Positions 47,168 through 57,396 are shown, numbered from the stretch's first letter. The stretch is DNA of 64,000 nucleotides from Rhodovulum robiginosum (GCF_003944755.1 NZ_RWGU01000047.1:62001-126000); one strand, 5' to 3'. A program made the numbers and translations. Notes: generated by a model not told the origin, from the sequence alone.

Positions 47168-47345
47168 TCTTGTCTCCATCGCTCGGAAAAGCTCCGTTGA
47201 CGCCAAGATGGCCTTCGATTGTGGGAACAGTAGGGCGCAGATAAGAAATTTGTCCCCGTTCGCGGGCCCAAACCGACGATGGTCGCCACATTCGCGACAA
47301 CTTCGCCAAGGGCGGCGGATTGTTTCCGCGGGACGTGCGCGCAGG

Positions 47346-47371
47346 AAAAAGGGCGGCCCGAAGACCGCCCT
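47346..47371 (-). terminator. Intrinsic terminator after glnA
   Basis: On the minus strand AGGGCGGTCTTCGGGCCGCCCT is followed by T4 and CC. The plus strand shows the A-run at 47346-47350. It lies 28 bases past the glnA stop. Confidence 0.85.
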
Positions 47372-47398
47372 GAGGATCGTGTCATGCGCTGCGTGCAA

Positions 47399-48805
47399 TC
47401 AGCAGCTGTAGTACATCTTGAATTCCACCGGGTGCGGCGTGTGTTCGAAGGCGTAGATCTCTTCCCATTTGAGTTCCATGTAGCCTTCGAGCTGGTCCTT
47501 GGTGAACACGTCGCCGGCCAGCAGGAAGTCGTGGTCGGCCTCGAGCGACTCGATGGCTTCGCGCAGCGAGGCGCATACGGTCGGGATGCCTTCCAGCTCT
47601 TCCGGCGGCAGGTCGTAGAGGTTCTTGTCCATCGCCTCGCCCGGGTCGATCTTGTTCTTGATGCCGTCGAGGCCGGCCATCAGGAGCGCCGCGAAGGCGA
47701 GGTAGGGGTTCGCCGCCGGGTCGGGGAAACGGGCCTCGACGCGCTTGGCCTTGGGGCTTTCCGTCCACGGGATCCGCACGCAGCCCGAGCGGTTGCGCGC
47801 CGAGTAGGCACGCAGGACCGGGGCTTCGAAGCCCGGGATCAGGCGCTTGTAGGAGTTGGTGGAGGGGTTGGTGAAGGCGTTCAGCGTCTTGGCGTGCTTG
47901 AGGATGCCGCCGATGTAGTAAAGCGCCTCCTGGCTGAGATCGGCGTACTTGTCGCCGGCAAAGAGCGGCTTGCCGTCCTTCCAGATCGACATGTTGCAGT
48001 GCATGCCGGTGCCGTTGTCGCCCGCGATGGGCTTGGGCATGAAGGTGGCCGACTTGCCGTAGGCCTGGGCCACGTTATGGATGACGTACTTGTACTTTTG
48101 CAGGTTGTCGGCCTGCTCGGTCAGGCTGCCGAAGATCAGGCCGAGCTCGTGCTGGCACGACGCCACTTCGTGGTGGTGCTTGTCGACCTTCATGCCCATG
48201 CGCTTCATGGTCGACAGCATTTCCGAACGCAGGTCCATCGCGTCGTCGGTCGGGTTGACCGGGAAATAGCCGCCCTTGACGCCCGGACGGTGCCCGGTGT
48301 TGCCCATCTCGTACTCGGTGTCGGTGTTCCACGACGCATCGAGCGCGTCGACCTCGTAGGACACCTTGTTCATCTCCAGCGAAAACCGCACGTCGTCGAA
48401 GATGAAGAACTCGGCCTCGGGGCCCCAGTAGGAGACGTCGCCGATGCCCGACGACTTGAGGTAGGCCTCGGCCTTTTCGGCGGTCGAGCGCGGGTCGCGC
48501 TCATAGGCTTCGCCGGTGTCGGGCTCGACAATCGAGCAATGCACGCAAAGCGTCTTCTCGGCATAGAACGGATCGAGATAGGCGCTTTCGGTGTCGGGCA
48601 TAAGCTTCATGTCCGAGGCTTCGATTGACTTCCAGCCGGCGATCGACGACCCGTCGAACATGAAGCCCTCGTCGAGGAAATCCTCATCGACGAGATCGGC
48701 CATCACCGTCACGTGCTGCAGCTTGCCCCGCGGGTCGGTGAAACGGATATCGACGTATTCGACATCCTCTTCCTTGATGGTCTTGAGAACTGCGTCTTTG
48801 CTCAT
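47399..48805 (-). CDS. glnA: Glutamine synthetase type I
   Basis: 468 residues, the GSI length. Motifs: [64 protein letters not shown], and the adenylylation tyrosine loop [10 protein letters not shown]. It makes glutamine from glutamate, ammonia and ATP, and is regulated by adenylylation through the GlnB signal. The ATG at 48805 follows AAAGGGTCAC. glnB lies 76 bases upstream on the same strand, giving a glnB-glnA operon. Confidence 0.97.
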   Translation of the reverse strand: MSKDAVLKTIKEEDVEYVDIRFTDPRGKLQHVTVMADLVDEDFLDEGFMFDGSSIAGWKSIEASDMKLMPDTESAYLDPFYAEKTLCVHCSIVEPDTGEAYERDPRSTAEKAEAYLKSSGIGDVSYWGPEAEFFIFDDVRFSLEMNKVSYEVDALDASWNTDTEYEMGNTGHRPGVKGGYFPVNPTDDAMDLRSEMLSTMKRMGMKVDKHHHEVASCQHELGLIFGSLTEQADNLQKYKYVIHNVAQAYGKSATFMPKPIAGDNGTGMHCNMSIWKDGKPLFAGDKYADLSQEALYYIGGILKHAKTLNAFTNPSTNSYKRLIPGFEAPVLRAYSARNRSGCVRIPWTESPKAKRVEARFPDPAANPYLAFAALLMAGLDGIKNKIDPGEAMDKNLYDLPPEELEGIPTVCASLREAIESLEADHDFLLAGDVFTKDQLEGYMELKWEEIYAFEHTPHPVEFKMYYSC

Positions 48806-48881
48806 GTGACCCTTTTCCCTTCTTTCTGGATTGGTCGCTCTCGGCCGGGCCCGCCCGACCGGTCCATATCGACGACGCGCG

Positions 48882-49351
<470 letters not shown>

Positions 49352-49396
49352 AAACGCCTGCTCATGCGGCGAACTGGAAACTCGATAGGCGGCGCG

Positions 49397-51106
49397 ATGG
49401 CCGAGCTTCTCACCTCTGCCCAAATGCGCGCCGTCGAGCAGGCGGCGATTGCCAGCGGTTCGTCAAGCGGGCTGACCCTGATGGAACGCGCCGGGCGGGC
49501 GGTGGTGGACGCGGTGTTCACCGAGTGGCCCGACCTGGCCGAGGGGCGGCATCGCGCGGTGGTTCTGTGCGGGCCGGGTAACAATGGCGGCGACGGCTTC
49601 GTGATCGCCCGCCGGCTGGCCGTCCGGGGCTGGCAGGTGGAGCTGTTCCTGCTGGGCGACCCGGACAAGCTGCCGCCCGACGCGCGGCGGATGCACGACC
49701 TGTGGGCCGCGATGGGGCCGGTGCGCGGCCTCGCCCCCGAAAGCGCGGGCGCGGGGGCGCGGCCCGATCTGCTGGTCGACGCGCTCTTCGGCACCGGGCT
49801 CAGCCGGCCGATCCCCGAGGCGGCGGTGGGCGCGTTCCGCGCGGTGCGTGAGCGAAAGGCCGGCGGGCTGCGCACGTCGCCCTGCCGGGTGGTGGCGGTC
49901 GACAGCCCCTCTGGGCTCGATTGCGACAGCGGCGAGATGTTGTTGCCAGCTCTTCCGCAAACCGCCGGCCGCGCGGGCGACGTCCAAAGCGTCGCCCCGG
50001 CCGCCCGCATGTCGCCCGACGTGCCCTTGCCCATCTCGGCCGATCTGACGGTCACCTTTCACAAGCCCAAGCTCGGCCACTACCTCGGCCATCCGCCAAT
50101 GCCGTCGGGCAAGCTCGCCGTCGCCGATATCGGGCTGGCCGACTGGGACCGCCCCGAGACGCTTGCGTCTCAACCGCCCAGCGCTGAAAGGGTGCGTCTC
50201 GTCGGCCGTATCCAGCACGGCGCGCCGATGCCGGGGCGGATGTGGCCGGGGCCTCTGCTGAACGTTCCCGGGCCGGGGCTGCACAAATACGCGCGCGGCC
50301 ATGCGCTGGTGCTGGCCGGCGGGCCGGGGCGCGGCGGCGCGGCCCGGCTGGCGGCGCGCGCCGCGCTCAGGGTCGGGGCGGGGCTGGTGACGGTGGCCTG
50401 CCCGCCCGAGGCGCAGGCCGAGAACGCCGCGCGGCTTGACGCGATCATGCTGCGCCCGCTGGCCGATGCCGAAGCGCTGGCCGAGATGCTGACGGATAGA
50501 CGGTTGAGCGCGGTCTGCCTCGGCCCCGGGCTGGGCGTGGGCGCGGCCACCGCGGCGCTGGTGGCTGCCGCCTGCGCGTCGGCCCCCCGGGCGCCCGCGC
50601 CCCGTGCCGTCGTGCTCGACGCGGACGCGCTGACCAGCTTTGCGGACGATCCCGACGCGCTTTTCGCCGATCTGCACGCGCGCTGTGTGCTCACGCCCCA
50701 TGAAGGCGAATTCGCCCGCCTCTTCCCCGATCTCGCCGCGCCCGCGCGGCGCGCGCGCGGTCAGTCCAAGGTGGAGGCCTGCCGCGCGGCGGCCGCGCGC
50801 GCCGGCTGCACCGTCCTGCTGAAAGGCCCCGACACGGTGATCGCCAGCCCCGGCGGGGCGGCCTCGATCCACGCCGCACTTTACGACCGCGCGGCCCCCT
50901 GGCTGGGAACGGCTGGGGCCGGCGACGTGCTGGCAGGGATGATCGCGGGGCTCTTGGCATCCCCCCAGGCATTCGCCAGCCCGCATCCGCACGTCGAGGT
51001 CGCCGCCTGGCTGCATGTGGAGGCCGCGCGCACCTTCGGTCCCGGCCTCATCGCCGAGGATCTGCCGGAAACCCTGCCGCGCGTTTTCCGCGACCTAGGC
51101 CTGTGA
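49397..51106 (+). CDS. nnr: Bifunctional NAD(P)H-hydrate epimerase/dehydratase
   Basis: 569 residues. The N-terminal YjeF_N epimerase (about 1-230) has CGPGNNGGDGFVIARRL and LVDALFGTGLSRPI. The C-terminal ADP-dependent dehydratase (about 260-569) has LVLAGGPGRGGAARLA, CVLTPHEGEFARLFPD, LLKGPDTVIASPGG and GTAGAGDVLAGMIAG. It repairs hydrated NAD(P)H. Compared with the usual SGLDxDTG...ADxTVTF spacing there are about 25 extra residues (around 190-220). Start ATG 49397; an ATG 33 bases earlier is less likely. Confidence 0.93.
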   Translation: MAELLTSAQMRAVEQAAIASGSSSGLTLMERAGRAVVDAVFTEWPDLAEGRHRAVVLCGPGNNGGDGFVIARRLAVRGWQVELFLLGDPDKLPPDARRMHDLWAAMGPVRGLAPESAGAGARPDLLVDALFGTGLSRPIPEAAVGAFRAVRERKAGGLRTSPCRVVAVDSPSGLDCDSGEMLLPALPQTAGRAGDVQSVAPAARMSPDVPLPISADLTVTFHKPKLGHYLGHPPMPSGKLAVADIGLADWDRPETLASQPPSAERVRLVGRIQHGAPMPGRMWPGPLLNVPGPGLHKYARGHALVLAGGPGRGGAARLAARAALRVGAGLVTVACPPEAQAENAARLDAIMLRPLADAEALAEMLTDRRLSAVCLGPGLGVGAATAALVAAACASAPRAPAPRAVVLDADALTSFADDPDALFADLHARCVLTPHEGEFARLFPDLAAPARRARGQSKVEACRAAAARAGCTVLLKGPDTVIASPGGAASIHAALYDRAAPWLGTAGAGDVLAGMIAGLLASPQAFASPHPHVEVAAWLHVEAARTFGPGLIAEDLPETLPRVFRDLGL

Positions 51107-51169
51107 CGTCCGCCCGATTGCGCGCCTGCGGCGCAAGCCTATCTTTTTTGCCGCCCTCCGGGCGGATTC

Positions 51170-51234
51170 GGGTATTTGGGCCAAAGAGAAGGGGCAAGGG
51201 CGCGCCCTGTAGCTTCTTCTTGGCCAAAATACCC
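51170..51234. repeat. Dispersed inverted repeat, second full copy
   Basis: Left arm begins GGGTATTTGGGCCAAAGAG at 51170; right arm 51212-51234 ends TTGGCCAAAATACCC. It has the same design as 43917-43980 with more substitutions on the left. It lies just after nnr, possibly as a bidirectional terminator between nnr and the short Hint gene. A separate hairpin GCCGCCC-TCC-GGGCGG (about 51150-51166) precedes it. Confidence 0.8.
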
Positions 51235-51271
51235 TCGCCGAAGGCATCGCGGCGGTCGCCGCGACATGGGC

Positions 51272-51538
51272 TCAGTTCAGCGCGGCGGCGGGGACTTCCA
51301 TGCCGTCCGCGTAGATCACCTCCGGCGCATCGAAGCGCAGGGCGAAGCGGCAGGCGCCGTCGTGGTGGATGTCGCGCAGGACACGGGCCCCGGCGCGGGT
51401 GACGATACGGTCGCCGGGGCTGAGGAATTCGACCGGAAGCGCGCCGTCCATCGTCAGCACGATGGTTCCGATCGCGAGGTCTCGGGCCTCGGCGCGCTGC
51501 GCCTGCGGCCGCGCCAGCCCGGGGGACATGTCGAACAT
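51272..51538 (-). CDS. Short Hint-like domain protein
   Basis: 88 residues. The core resembles the N-terminal half of a Hint module: LAIGTIVLTMDGALPVEFL then SPGDRIVTRAGARVLRDI. It ends soon after (EVIYADGMEVPAAALN) without the C-terminal half seen in the Hint protein at 16669-17724. It is either a free-standing mini-Hint or a remnant. No nucleophile Cys/Ser in the expected place, so processing activity is unlikely. No clear ribosome site. Confidence 0.65.
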   Translation of the reverse strand: MFDMSPGLARPQAQRAEARDLAIGTIVLTMDGALPVEFLSPGDRIVTRAGARVLRDIHHDGACRFALRFDAPEVIYADGMEVPAAALN

Positions 51539-51606
51539 CGCAATACCCGCTCGTTGTTTGCCTGTACTTTTTTGCGCCGAGAATATGGCAAAATTGGGTT
51601 GACGGC

Positions 51607-51627
51607 GAGCCCGAAAGCGGGCGCTTT
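51607..51627 (+). terminator. Hairpin with T-run upstream of tRNA-Leu
   Basis: AGCCCG-AAAG-CGGGC(G) followed by CTTTTT (51623-51627). It is oriented to stop rightward transcripts before the tRNA. Confidence 0.55.
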
Positions 51628-51716
51628 TTCCGCTCGCATCCTTGGCGGGGCTTTGTTAGAAGGACGCGGATTTGACGGGGCGGCCCTTCGTGGTGCGGGG
51701 TCGCCCCGGTGGTTTT

Positions 51717-51801
51717 GCGGGTGTGGCGGAACTGGCAGACGCACCAGATTTAGGTTCTGGCGCCGCGAGGCGTGGGGGTTCAAGTCCCTCCACCCGCACC
51801 A
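51717..51801 (+). tRNA. tRNA-Leu (anticodon TAG)
   Basis: Acceptor GCGGGTG (51717-51723) pairs with CACCCGC (51791-51797), and ACCA follows, so the CCA end is encoded. The anticodon stem is CCAGA/TCTGG with loop TTTAGGT, giving anticodon TAG. A class II long variable arm (CGCCGCGAGGCG region) and T-arm GGTTCAAGTCC are present. It lies 24 bases before tig. Confidence 0.97.
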
Positions 51802-51825
51802 GATGGGATGAGAAGGACGACAAAG

Positions 51826-53157
51826 ATGCAGGTCACCGAGACCCTGAATGACGGCCTGAAACGCAGCTACAAGATCACCGTTTCCGCTGCGGAGCTGGAC
51901 GCGAAGGTCGACGAGAAGCTGGCCGAGGCGCAGCCGCAGGTGGAGATGAAGGGCTTTCGCAAGGGCAAGGTGCCGATGGCGCTGCTAAGGAAGCAGTTTG
52001 GCAAGCGCCTGCTGGGCGAGGCGATGCAAGAGACCATCGACGGCGCGATGAACGCCCATTTCGAGGAATGCGGCGACCGCCCGGCGCTGCAGCCCGACGT
52101 CAAGGTCACCAATCCCGACTGGAAGGAAGGCGACGACGTCGAGGTCGAGATGTCCTACGAGGCGCTTCCGGAGATCCCCGAGCCCGCGCTCAAGGAGATC
52201 GCGCTGGAGAAACTGGTGGCCAAGGCCGGCGAGTCCGAGATCGACGACGCGCTGGGCAAGCTCGCCGAGAACGCCCAGAGCTTTGCCAAGCGGCGCAAGG
52301 GATCCAAGGCCAAGGACGGCGACCAGGTGGTCATCGATTTCGTCGGCAAGGTCGACGGCGAGCCCTTCGAGGGCGGCGCGGCCGAGGATTACCCGCTGGT
52401 GCTGGGCTCGCAGAGCTTCATTCCCGGTTTCGAGGACCAGCTACTCGGGGCCAAGGAAGGCGAGGAGGTGACCGTCACCGTGTCCTTCCCCGCGGATTAC
52501 GGCGCGGAAAACCTGAAGGGCAAGGAAGCCACCTTCGACTGCACCATCAAGGAGGTGCGCGCGCCCAAGCCCGCCGAGATCGACGACGAGCTGGCCAAGC
52601 AGTTCGGCGCCGAGGATCTGGCCGCGCTGAAGGCGCAGATCGCCGAGCGGCTGGAGGACGAATACAGCGGTGCCGCGCGCGCGGTGATGAAGCGCGCGCT
52701 GCTGGACAAGCTGGACGAGACCGTCGCCTTCGACGTGCCGCCCAGCCTGCTGGAGGCCGAGGCCAAGCAGATCGCGCACCAGCTCTGGCACGAAGACAAC
52801 CCCGATGTGCAGGGCCACGACCATCCCGAGATCGAGCCCACCGACGAACATCTGACCCTGGCCGAGCGCCGGGTGCGGCTGGGGCTCTTGCTGGCCGAGA
52901 TCGGACGCAAGGCCGAGATCGAGGTGTCGGACAACGAGATGACCCAGGCGGTGATGAACCAGGCGCGGCAATACCCGGGCCAGGAGCAGCAGTTCTTCGA
53001 GTTCGTCCGGCAGAACCAGGCGCTGCAGCAGCAGATCCGCGCACCTATCTTCGAGGACAAGGTCGTCGATTACATTCTCGAACTGGCCGAGGTGACCGAA
53101 AAGGAGGTCTCCAAGGAAGAGCTGGAGAAGGCGGTCGAGGCGCTCGACGAAGAGTAG
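51826..53157 (+). CDS. tig: Trigger factor
   Basis: 443 residues: an N-terminal ribosome-binding domain with the GFRKGKVP signature ([18 protein letters not shown]), a central FKBP-type PPIase domain ([20 protein letters not shown]), and a helical C-terminal chaperone domain. It guards nascent chains at the ribosome exit. Start ATG 51826 with AGAAGGA upstream. It may share a transcript with the tRNA-Leu just upstream. Confidence 0.96.
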   Translation: MQVTETLNDGLKRSYKITVSAAELDAKVDEKLAEAQPQVEMKGFRKGKVPMALLRKQFGKRLLGEAMQETIDGAMNAHFEECGDRPALQPDVKVTNPDWKEGDDVEVEMSYEALPEIPEPALKEIALEKLVAKAGESEIDDALGKLAENAQSFAKRRKGSKAKDGDQVVIDFVGKVDGEPFEGGAAEDYPLVLGSQSFIPGFEDQLLGAKEGEEVTVTVSFPADYGAENLKGKEATFDCTIKEVRAPKPAEIDDELAKQFGAEDLAALKAQIAERLEDEYSGAARAVMKRALLDKLDETVAFDVPPSLLEAEAKQIAHQLWHEDNPDVQGHDHPEIEPTDEHLTLAERRVRLGLLLAEIGRKAEIEVSDNEMTQAVMNQARQYPGQEQQFFEFVRQNQALQQQIRAPIFEDKVVDYILELAEVTEKEVSKEELEKAVEALDEE

Positions 53158-53182
53158 GCCTGCCGCCAGACCTCAGGATCCA

Positions 53183-53211
53183 AACGCCGCCCTTGGGGGC
53201 GGCGTTTTTCT
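53183..53211 (+). terminator. Intrinsic terminator after tig
   Basis: AACGCCGCCC pairs with GGGCGGCGTT around TTGG, then TTTC and TTTT. It is 26 bases past the tig stop. Confidence 0.92.
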
Positions 53212-53330
53212 TTTGGCCGGCGCTGCACCATCGGCGCGACATCGACCTGGGTGAGGCCCTGGTTTGCCGGCGCCACATTCGGTATGTCGCTGGCCGGGTC
53301 GCGGCTGGCTGCCATGGCCGGCGCAACGAA

Positions 53331-53360
53331 GAAGGGCCGCGCCATATGGCGCGGCCCTTC
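53331..53360 (-). terminator. Hairpin after rplI
   Basis: Perfect 13-bp stem GAAGGGCCGCGCC (53331-53343) with GGCGCGGCCCTTC around ATAT. On the minus strand it lies 20 bases past the rplI stop and is followed by TTCG, so it is a terminator with a poor T-run. Confidence 0.65.
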
Positions 53361-53380
53361 GTGATCGCGGTCGGTGAGGT

Positions 53381-54022
53381 TCAGTCCTCGTCGTCGGACT
53401 TGGCGCCGTTGCCGGATTCGCGCTCTTCCTCTTCGATCGCCTCGGCCAGGGCGTCATCCTCGGATGCGGCCGAGCCGATGTCCTCGAAGAGTTCGGAGAT
53501 TTCGAACTCGGCGGCGGCCTCTTCCTCGGCGGCGAGGTCCTGGATCGACTTGCCGGTGGCCTGCAACTCGGCCTCTTCGGGCGAGCGGGCGACGTTGAGC
53601 TCGATCGTGATCTCGACCTCGGGGTGCAGCGCGACGGCCAGCTTGTGCAGGCCCAGCTCCTTGATCGGCGCGGTCAGCACGACCTGCTTGCGGTCGACGG
53701 AAAAGCCGGCTTCGGAGGCCGCGTCGGCGGCGTCGCGTGGCGTGACCGACCCGTAGAGCGCGCCCGAGTCGGAGGCCGAGCGAATCACGACGAATTGCTG
53801 GCCGTCCAGCCGTGCGGCCATCGCCTCGGCCTCTTTGCGGGTTTCGAGGTTGCGCGCTTCGAGCTGGGCCTTTTCGGCCTCGAAGCGGGCGATGTTGACC
53901 TCGTTGGCGCGCAGCGCCTTGCCCTGCGGCAGCAGGAAGTTGCGGGCGTAGCCGTCCTTGACGGAAACGACGTCGCCCATCTGGCCGAGCTTGGCCACGC
54001 GTTCGAGTAGAATGATGTCCAT
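53381..54022 (-). CDS. rplI: 50S ribosomal protein bL9 with acidic C-terminal extension
   Basis: 213 residues against about 150 for the family. N-terminal rRNA-binding part [19 protein letters not shown] and [15 protein letters not shown], the long connecting helix, and the C-terminal domain to about residue 150. Then about 60 extra residues rich in Glu/Asp/Ala ([20 protein letters not shown]) follow. Such acidic tails are seen in Rhodobacterales bL9. Third gene of rpsF-rpsR-rplI. Confidence 0.95.
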   Translation of the reverse strand: MDIILLERVAKLGQMGDVVSVKDGYARNFLLPQGKALRANEVNIARFEAEKAQLEARNLETRKEAEAMAARLDGQQFVVIRSASDSGALYGSVTPRDAADAASEAGFSVDRKQVVLTAPIKELGLHKLAVALHPEVEITIELNVARSPEEAELQATGKSIQDLAAEEEAAAEFEISELFEDIGSAASEDDALAEAIEEEERESGNGAKSDDED

Positions 54023-54034
54023 CTGTCGCGTTCC

Positions 54035-54262
54035 TTACTTCACGGCGTAGGGCAGCAGGGCGAGGAAGCGGGCGCGCTTGATCGCGCGGGACAGCTCGCG
54101 CTGCTTCTTCGATGAGACGGCGGTGATGCGCGAGGGCACGATCTTGCCGCGCTCGGAGACGTAGCGCTGCAGCAGGCGGGTGTCCTTGTAGTCGATCTTC
54201 GGCGCGTTGTCGCCCGAGAAGGGGCAGACCTTGCGGCGGCGGAAAAACGGTTTAGCGGCCAT
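54035..54262 (-). CDS. rpsR: 30S ribosomal protein bS18
   Basis: 75 residues. [17 protein letters not shown] and [19 protein letters not shown] are diagnostic, followed by [20 protein letters not shown]. Binds next to bS6 on the 30S platform. Second gene of the operon, 12 bases before rplI. Confidence 0.97.
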   Translation of the reverse strand: MAAKPFFRRRKVCPFSGDNAPKIDYKDTRLLQRYVSERGKIVPSRITAVSSKKQRELSRAIKRARFLALLPYAVK

Positions 54263-54291
54263 GTCTTACAATCCTTTCCTGAGGCTCTGTA

Positions 54292-54636
54292 TCAACGACG
54301 CTCACGGCGCTCTTCGCGCTTTTGCATCTGTACCGAGGGGCCGTCGTCGTGCTCGTCGACCTTGATGGTCAGCACGCGCATCACGTCGTCATGCAGGCGC
54401 ATGAGGCGCTCCATCTCCTGCACGGCGGGTGCGGGGGATTCGGTGCGCATGAAGGCGTAGTGGCCCTTGCGGTTCTTGTTGATCTTGTAGGCCATCGTCT
54501 TGACGCCCCAGTATTCGCTGTCGACGACCTTGCCGCCGTTGTCAGCCAGTACCGTGGAGAAATGTTCGACGAGGCCCTCGGCCTGCGCGTTGGAAAGGTC
54601 CTGACGCGCGATAAAGACATGCTCGTAAAGCGGCAT
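54292..54636 (-). CDS. rpsF: 30S ribosomal protein bS6
   Basis: 114 residues. The opening MPLYEHVFIARQDLSNAQAE, the GVKTMAYKINKNRKGHYAFM core and a charged C-terminal tail (KREERRERR) are those of bS6. First gene of the rpsF-rpsR-rplI operon. The promoter should lie in the 250-base gap upstream, but no clear motif was seen. Confidence 0.97.
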   Translation of the reverse strand: MPLYEHVFIARQDLSNAQAEGLVEHFSTVLADNGGKVVDSEYWGVKTMAYKINKNRKGHYAFMRTESPAPAVQEMERLMRLHDDVMRVLTIKVDEHDDGPSVQMQKREERRERR

Positions 54637-54886
54637 GCGAACTCCAGTTCTTTTTACGGGCGCACTTCAAAGGATGGGCTGACCTTCCGCGCCCCACCCA
54701 CGAGAGGCTGCACCGAGCTTCATTACGTCTGCGGAAGGAATGCGCGGGTTATACACGTCGCGCGACGCCGCGCAAGGGCCGGGGGGCGAGCCGCAGGATT
54801 TCTCCATTATTAACACGTTGACGGCGAAGTGGTGCCGCATTCGGCTGCCAGTTTGCGCGCAAACAAAGAAAATGGAGCACTCCGCG

Positions 54887-55522
54887 ATGACCGTTCTCTC
54901 GACACATCCGAGTTTGGGGGTGACGCGTGCCCGGCCAATGCATGTTTGTGTGTGTGAAACCAACTGGGGCTACGTGTTTCGATCCGGCACGACCTTCAAC
55001 GATCGGGCCGCCCTCATCGAACGGGTTTCGGCGATTGCCGGGCTGACCTTCTTCGTGCTGGCCGTGGGCCACTGGTTCTTTCCCGATGCCGATGTTGTCA
55101 TGCACACGCCGATGGAGCGGCTGGCGTCGAGCTTCGGGCTGGCGTCTGCGGGGCTTGCCTTCGTTTGGATTTCCGAACGCGGCCTGCGCCACGACATCCA
55201 GGTCGATCTGGAGCGCCGGCGTCTGCGGCTGACCACCACCAACCGCCGCGGCAAGGCGCGCATCGTGCGCAGTTTCGCCTTCGCCGAGATCACCAGCCTG
55301 TTCGTCAAACGCTCGGCCGAGCCCGGCAGACCGGCGCGGCTGTGCCTGCGCGTGGCGGGAAATCGCTGGGATGTCGAGCTGATGCGCGGCAGCGCGGCGG
55401 CCCTGGCGGTGCTGCATGGACGGATCGCGGGCGATCTGCGCCCGGTCATGCCGGTTGCCGACGGTTGGGAAAAGGTGGGCCACAAGATCCGGCCGTCCGA
55501 GCCCGACGGCGAGGCCGCCTGA
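54887..55522 (+). CDS. Membrane protein of unknown function
   Basis: 211 residues. Two membrane segments (AGLTFFVLAVGHWFF and SSFGLASAGLAFVWIS) are followed by a cytoplasmic domain that looks PH-like/bPH (GLRHDIQVDLERRRLRLTTT, SFAFAEITSLFVKRS, RLCLRVAGNRWDVELM). The ATG at 54887 has GGAG 9 bases upstream; an ATG at 54872 is an alternative. Divergent from rpsF. No function can be assigned. Confidence 0.65.
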   Translation: MTVLSTHPSLGVTRARPMHVCVCETNWGYVFRSGTTFNDRAALIERVSAIAGLTFFVLAVGHWFFPDADVVMHTPMERLASSFGLASAGLAFVWISERGLRHDIQVDLERRRLRLTTTNRRGKARIVRSFAFAEITSLFVKRSAEPGRPARLCLRVAGNRWDVELMRGSAAALAVLHGRIAGDLRPVMPVADGWEKVGHKIRPSEPDGEAA

Positions 55523-55628
55523 CAAACGCTGTTCGCCAGCGAATACCGGCCGTTGAGCCCTGGGGACTTGGCCATGCGCGCCAGCGGATGACATCTTCGA
55601 TATCGTATCACGCAACGGAGTATCGCAG

Positions 55629-56216
55629 GTGAAGAAATCCGTGTTCGCAGCGGCCGTGGCCGCCTTGGCCGCCGCGCCCGCCATGGCCGAGCGGCAGAAA
55701 TGCGTGCTGGATTCGAGCTACAGCCAGAACCTCTTTTCTTAAGAGCATCTGGGCTTTTCCACGACTTGGGGGATGTTCTCGGGCGGCGAGGGCGAGATCG
55801 TGTTCGACCGCGCGGCGCCGGAACAATCGTCGGTCTCGGTGGCGTTTCCCGAGACCAGCATGTTTACCGGCTGGCAAGCGCGGTTCGAGCATTTGATGTC
55901 GGAAGATTTCTTCGGCGCAAGCCCGGACGAGAACGTCACCTACACCTCGACAGGTATCGAGGTCACCGGCGATGAGACCGCGCTGATCATCGGCGAGTTT
56001 ACGCTGAACGGCGTGACCCGGCCGGTCGTGCTGGACGCACGGCTGACCCAGCAGGGGATGCATCCGATGGCCGAGAAACCCTGGGCCGGCTTTTTCGCCA
56101 CGACCACGCTGAAGCACAGCGATTTCGGGTTGGGGGCCTATGTGCCCGCGGTCAGCGACGAGGTCGAGCTGCGGATCTCCATCGAGGCGATGCGGGATGA
56201 GCCCAGCGATAGCTGA
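55629..56216 (+). pseudogene. YceI-family protein interrupted by an in-frame stop
   Basis: From a GTG at 55629 (GGAG upstream) the frame reads a signal peptide (SVFAAAVAALAAAPAMA), then CVLDSSYSQNLFS, then TAA at 55740-55742, and continues in the same frame as EHLGFSTTWGMFSGGEGEI to the stop at 56216. The downstream part is a good YceI domain (isoprenoid-binding lipocalin-like; DARLTQQGMHPMAEKPWAGF). Relatives have a Tyr or similar residue where TAA stands. With the stop read through the product would be 195 residues. A single-base nonsense change or a sequencing error explains it. An internal ATG at 55773 cannot give an exported protein. Confidence 0.85.
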
Positions 56217-56341
56217 GCCCGTCGTGCCCGGACGCTAAACGCCGCCGCGCCCCATCGCGGCGGCGTTTCGCTGTGGGCTGGCCTGACCCGCCGTGGCGGG
56301 CTAGGACTGGGCCGGGGCCGCGGCGGGAGGAAAGGTGCGCG

Positions 56342-57235
56342 ATGCTGGCAGGGCTGTTTTCACCTCGGGCCGTCACCAAGCTGGCCTTCGCGCCGCCTGT
56401 GCCGCTGGCCGCGCGGTCCGGGCTGGCGCTGGTGCTGATCGTCCGCAACGAGGCGCGCCATATCGGCGAGTGGGCGGCGTTTCACCGCGCCGCCGGCGTG
56501 GCCCATGTGCTCGCCTACGACAATGGCTGCACCGACGCCACGATGCAGGTGCTGTCGCGCGAACTGGGCGACGCGCTGAGCGTGGTGCCCTGGGCGCAAA
56601 AGCTTTCCGAAGCCGGAAGCGGCCGGGAGATTCACAACCAGGTGCTGGCCTATGCCCATGCGATCTGCAATTTCGGCCCGCGCTTCCGGTGGATGGGGTG
56701 CATCGACGCCGACGAGTTTCTGGTGCCCAAGGGGGCGGGCGATCTGAACGCGGCGCTGGCGGGGTTGGCGGAGTGCCCCAACATCTCGCTGCCGTGGCAC
56801 AATTTCGGGCGCAACGGGCACCAGGTGCCGCCCGAGGGGGGTGTTCTGGCCAATTACACCCGCCGTGCGGCCGACCCCATGAGCGGCGCGCGCGGCGTGA
56901 CCAATTTCAAGTGCCTGTTCGACCCGGCGCGGGTGACGGCGGCCAAGGTGCATCAGTTCGACGTCGACGGGCAGGCCGTGACCTGGAATGACCGGGGCGA
57001 ACGGTTTGCGGTGAAGGACCGGGTGCAGCGGGCGTTCTACTCGGCCGAGCGGATTCAGCTGAACCACTACTACACCCGATCCGAGGCCGAGCTGGTGGCC
57101 AAGATCGCCCGCGGGTCCAACCGCACGGTCGCGGCGCGCCGGCATGCCGCGCGGGTGCGGCGCAACGTGGCCAATATCGAGGCCGACGAGGTCGAGGACC
57201 GCTGCGCGCTGGCGTTTCTGGAGCGGGCCGGCTGA
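56342..57235 (+). CDS. Glycosyltransferase (family 2/92-like)
   Basis: 297 residues. LVLIVRNEARHIGEWAAFHR and VLAYDNGCTDATMQVLSREL form the nucleotide-sugar fold, WMGCIDADEFLVPK contains the DxD-type metal motif, and the C-terminal part is HQFDVDGQAVTWND...LNHYYTRSEAELVAK. These are marks of the Glyco_tranf_2_4/GT92-like proteins of alphaproteobacteria. The sugar and acceptor are unknown. GGGAGGAAAGG precedes the ATG at 56342. It stands alone. Confidence 0.85.
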   Translation: MLAGLFSPRAVTKLAFAPPVPLAARSGLALVLIVRNEARHIGEWAAFHRAAGVAHVLAYDNGCTDATMQVLSRELGDALSVVPWAQKLSEAGSGREIHNQVLAYAHAICNFGPRFRWMGCIDADEFLVPKGAGDLNAALAGLAECPNISLPWHNFGRNGHQVPPEGGVLANYTRRAADPMSGARGVTNFKCLFDPARVTAAKVHQFDVDGQAVTWNDRGERFAVKDRVQRAFYSAERIQLNHYYTRSEAELVAKIARGSNRTVAARRHAARVRRNVANIEADEVEDRCALAFLERAG

Positions 57236-57396
57236 CCGCTCGGGTTGTATCGCGGCGCGGGCGCTAACCCGACGGGAAAGCCAACGCAATTTTACCGCCC
57301 GGGCGGGGCGGGGTGCGGCCGGATTGCGCCGGCCCGCGTCTTGTGAAGCGCCGGTCGAGCGGGTAGACCCGTGCGAAATTCTGCTGGAGGCAGGGG

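Noticed and set aside
53212-53330. Possible small gene between the tig and rplI terminators
   Set aside because: The frame would run through both terminator hairpins and has no ribosome site.
54740-54886. Upstream extension of the membrane protein gene next to rpsF
   Set aside because: No ribosome site and no family-like sequence. The gap more likely holds the rpsF promoter.
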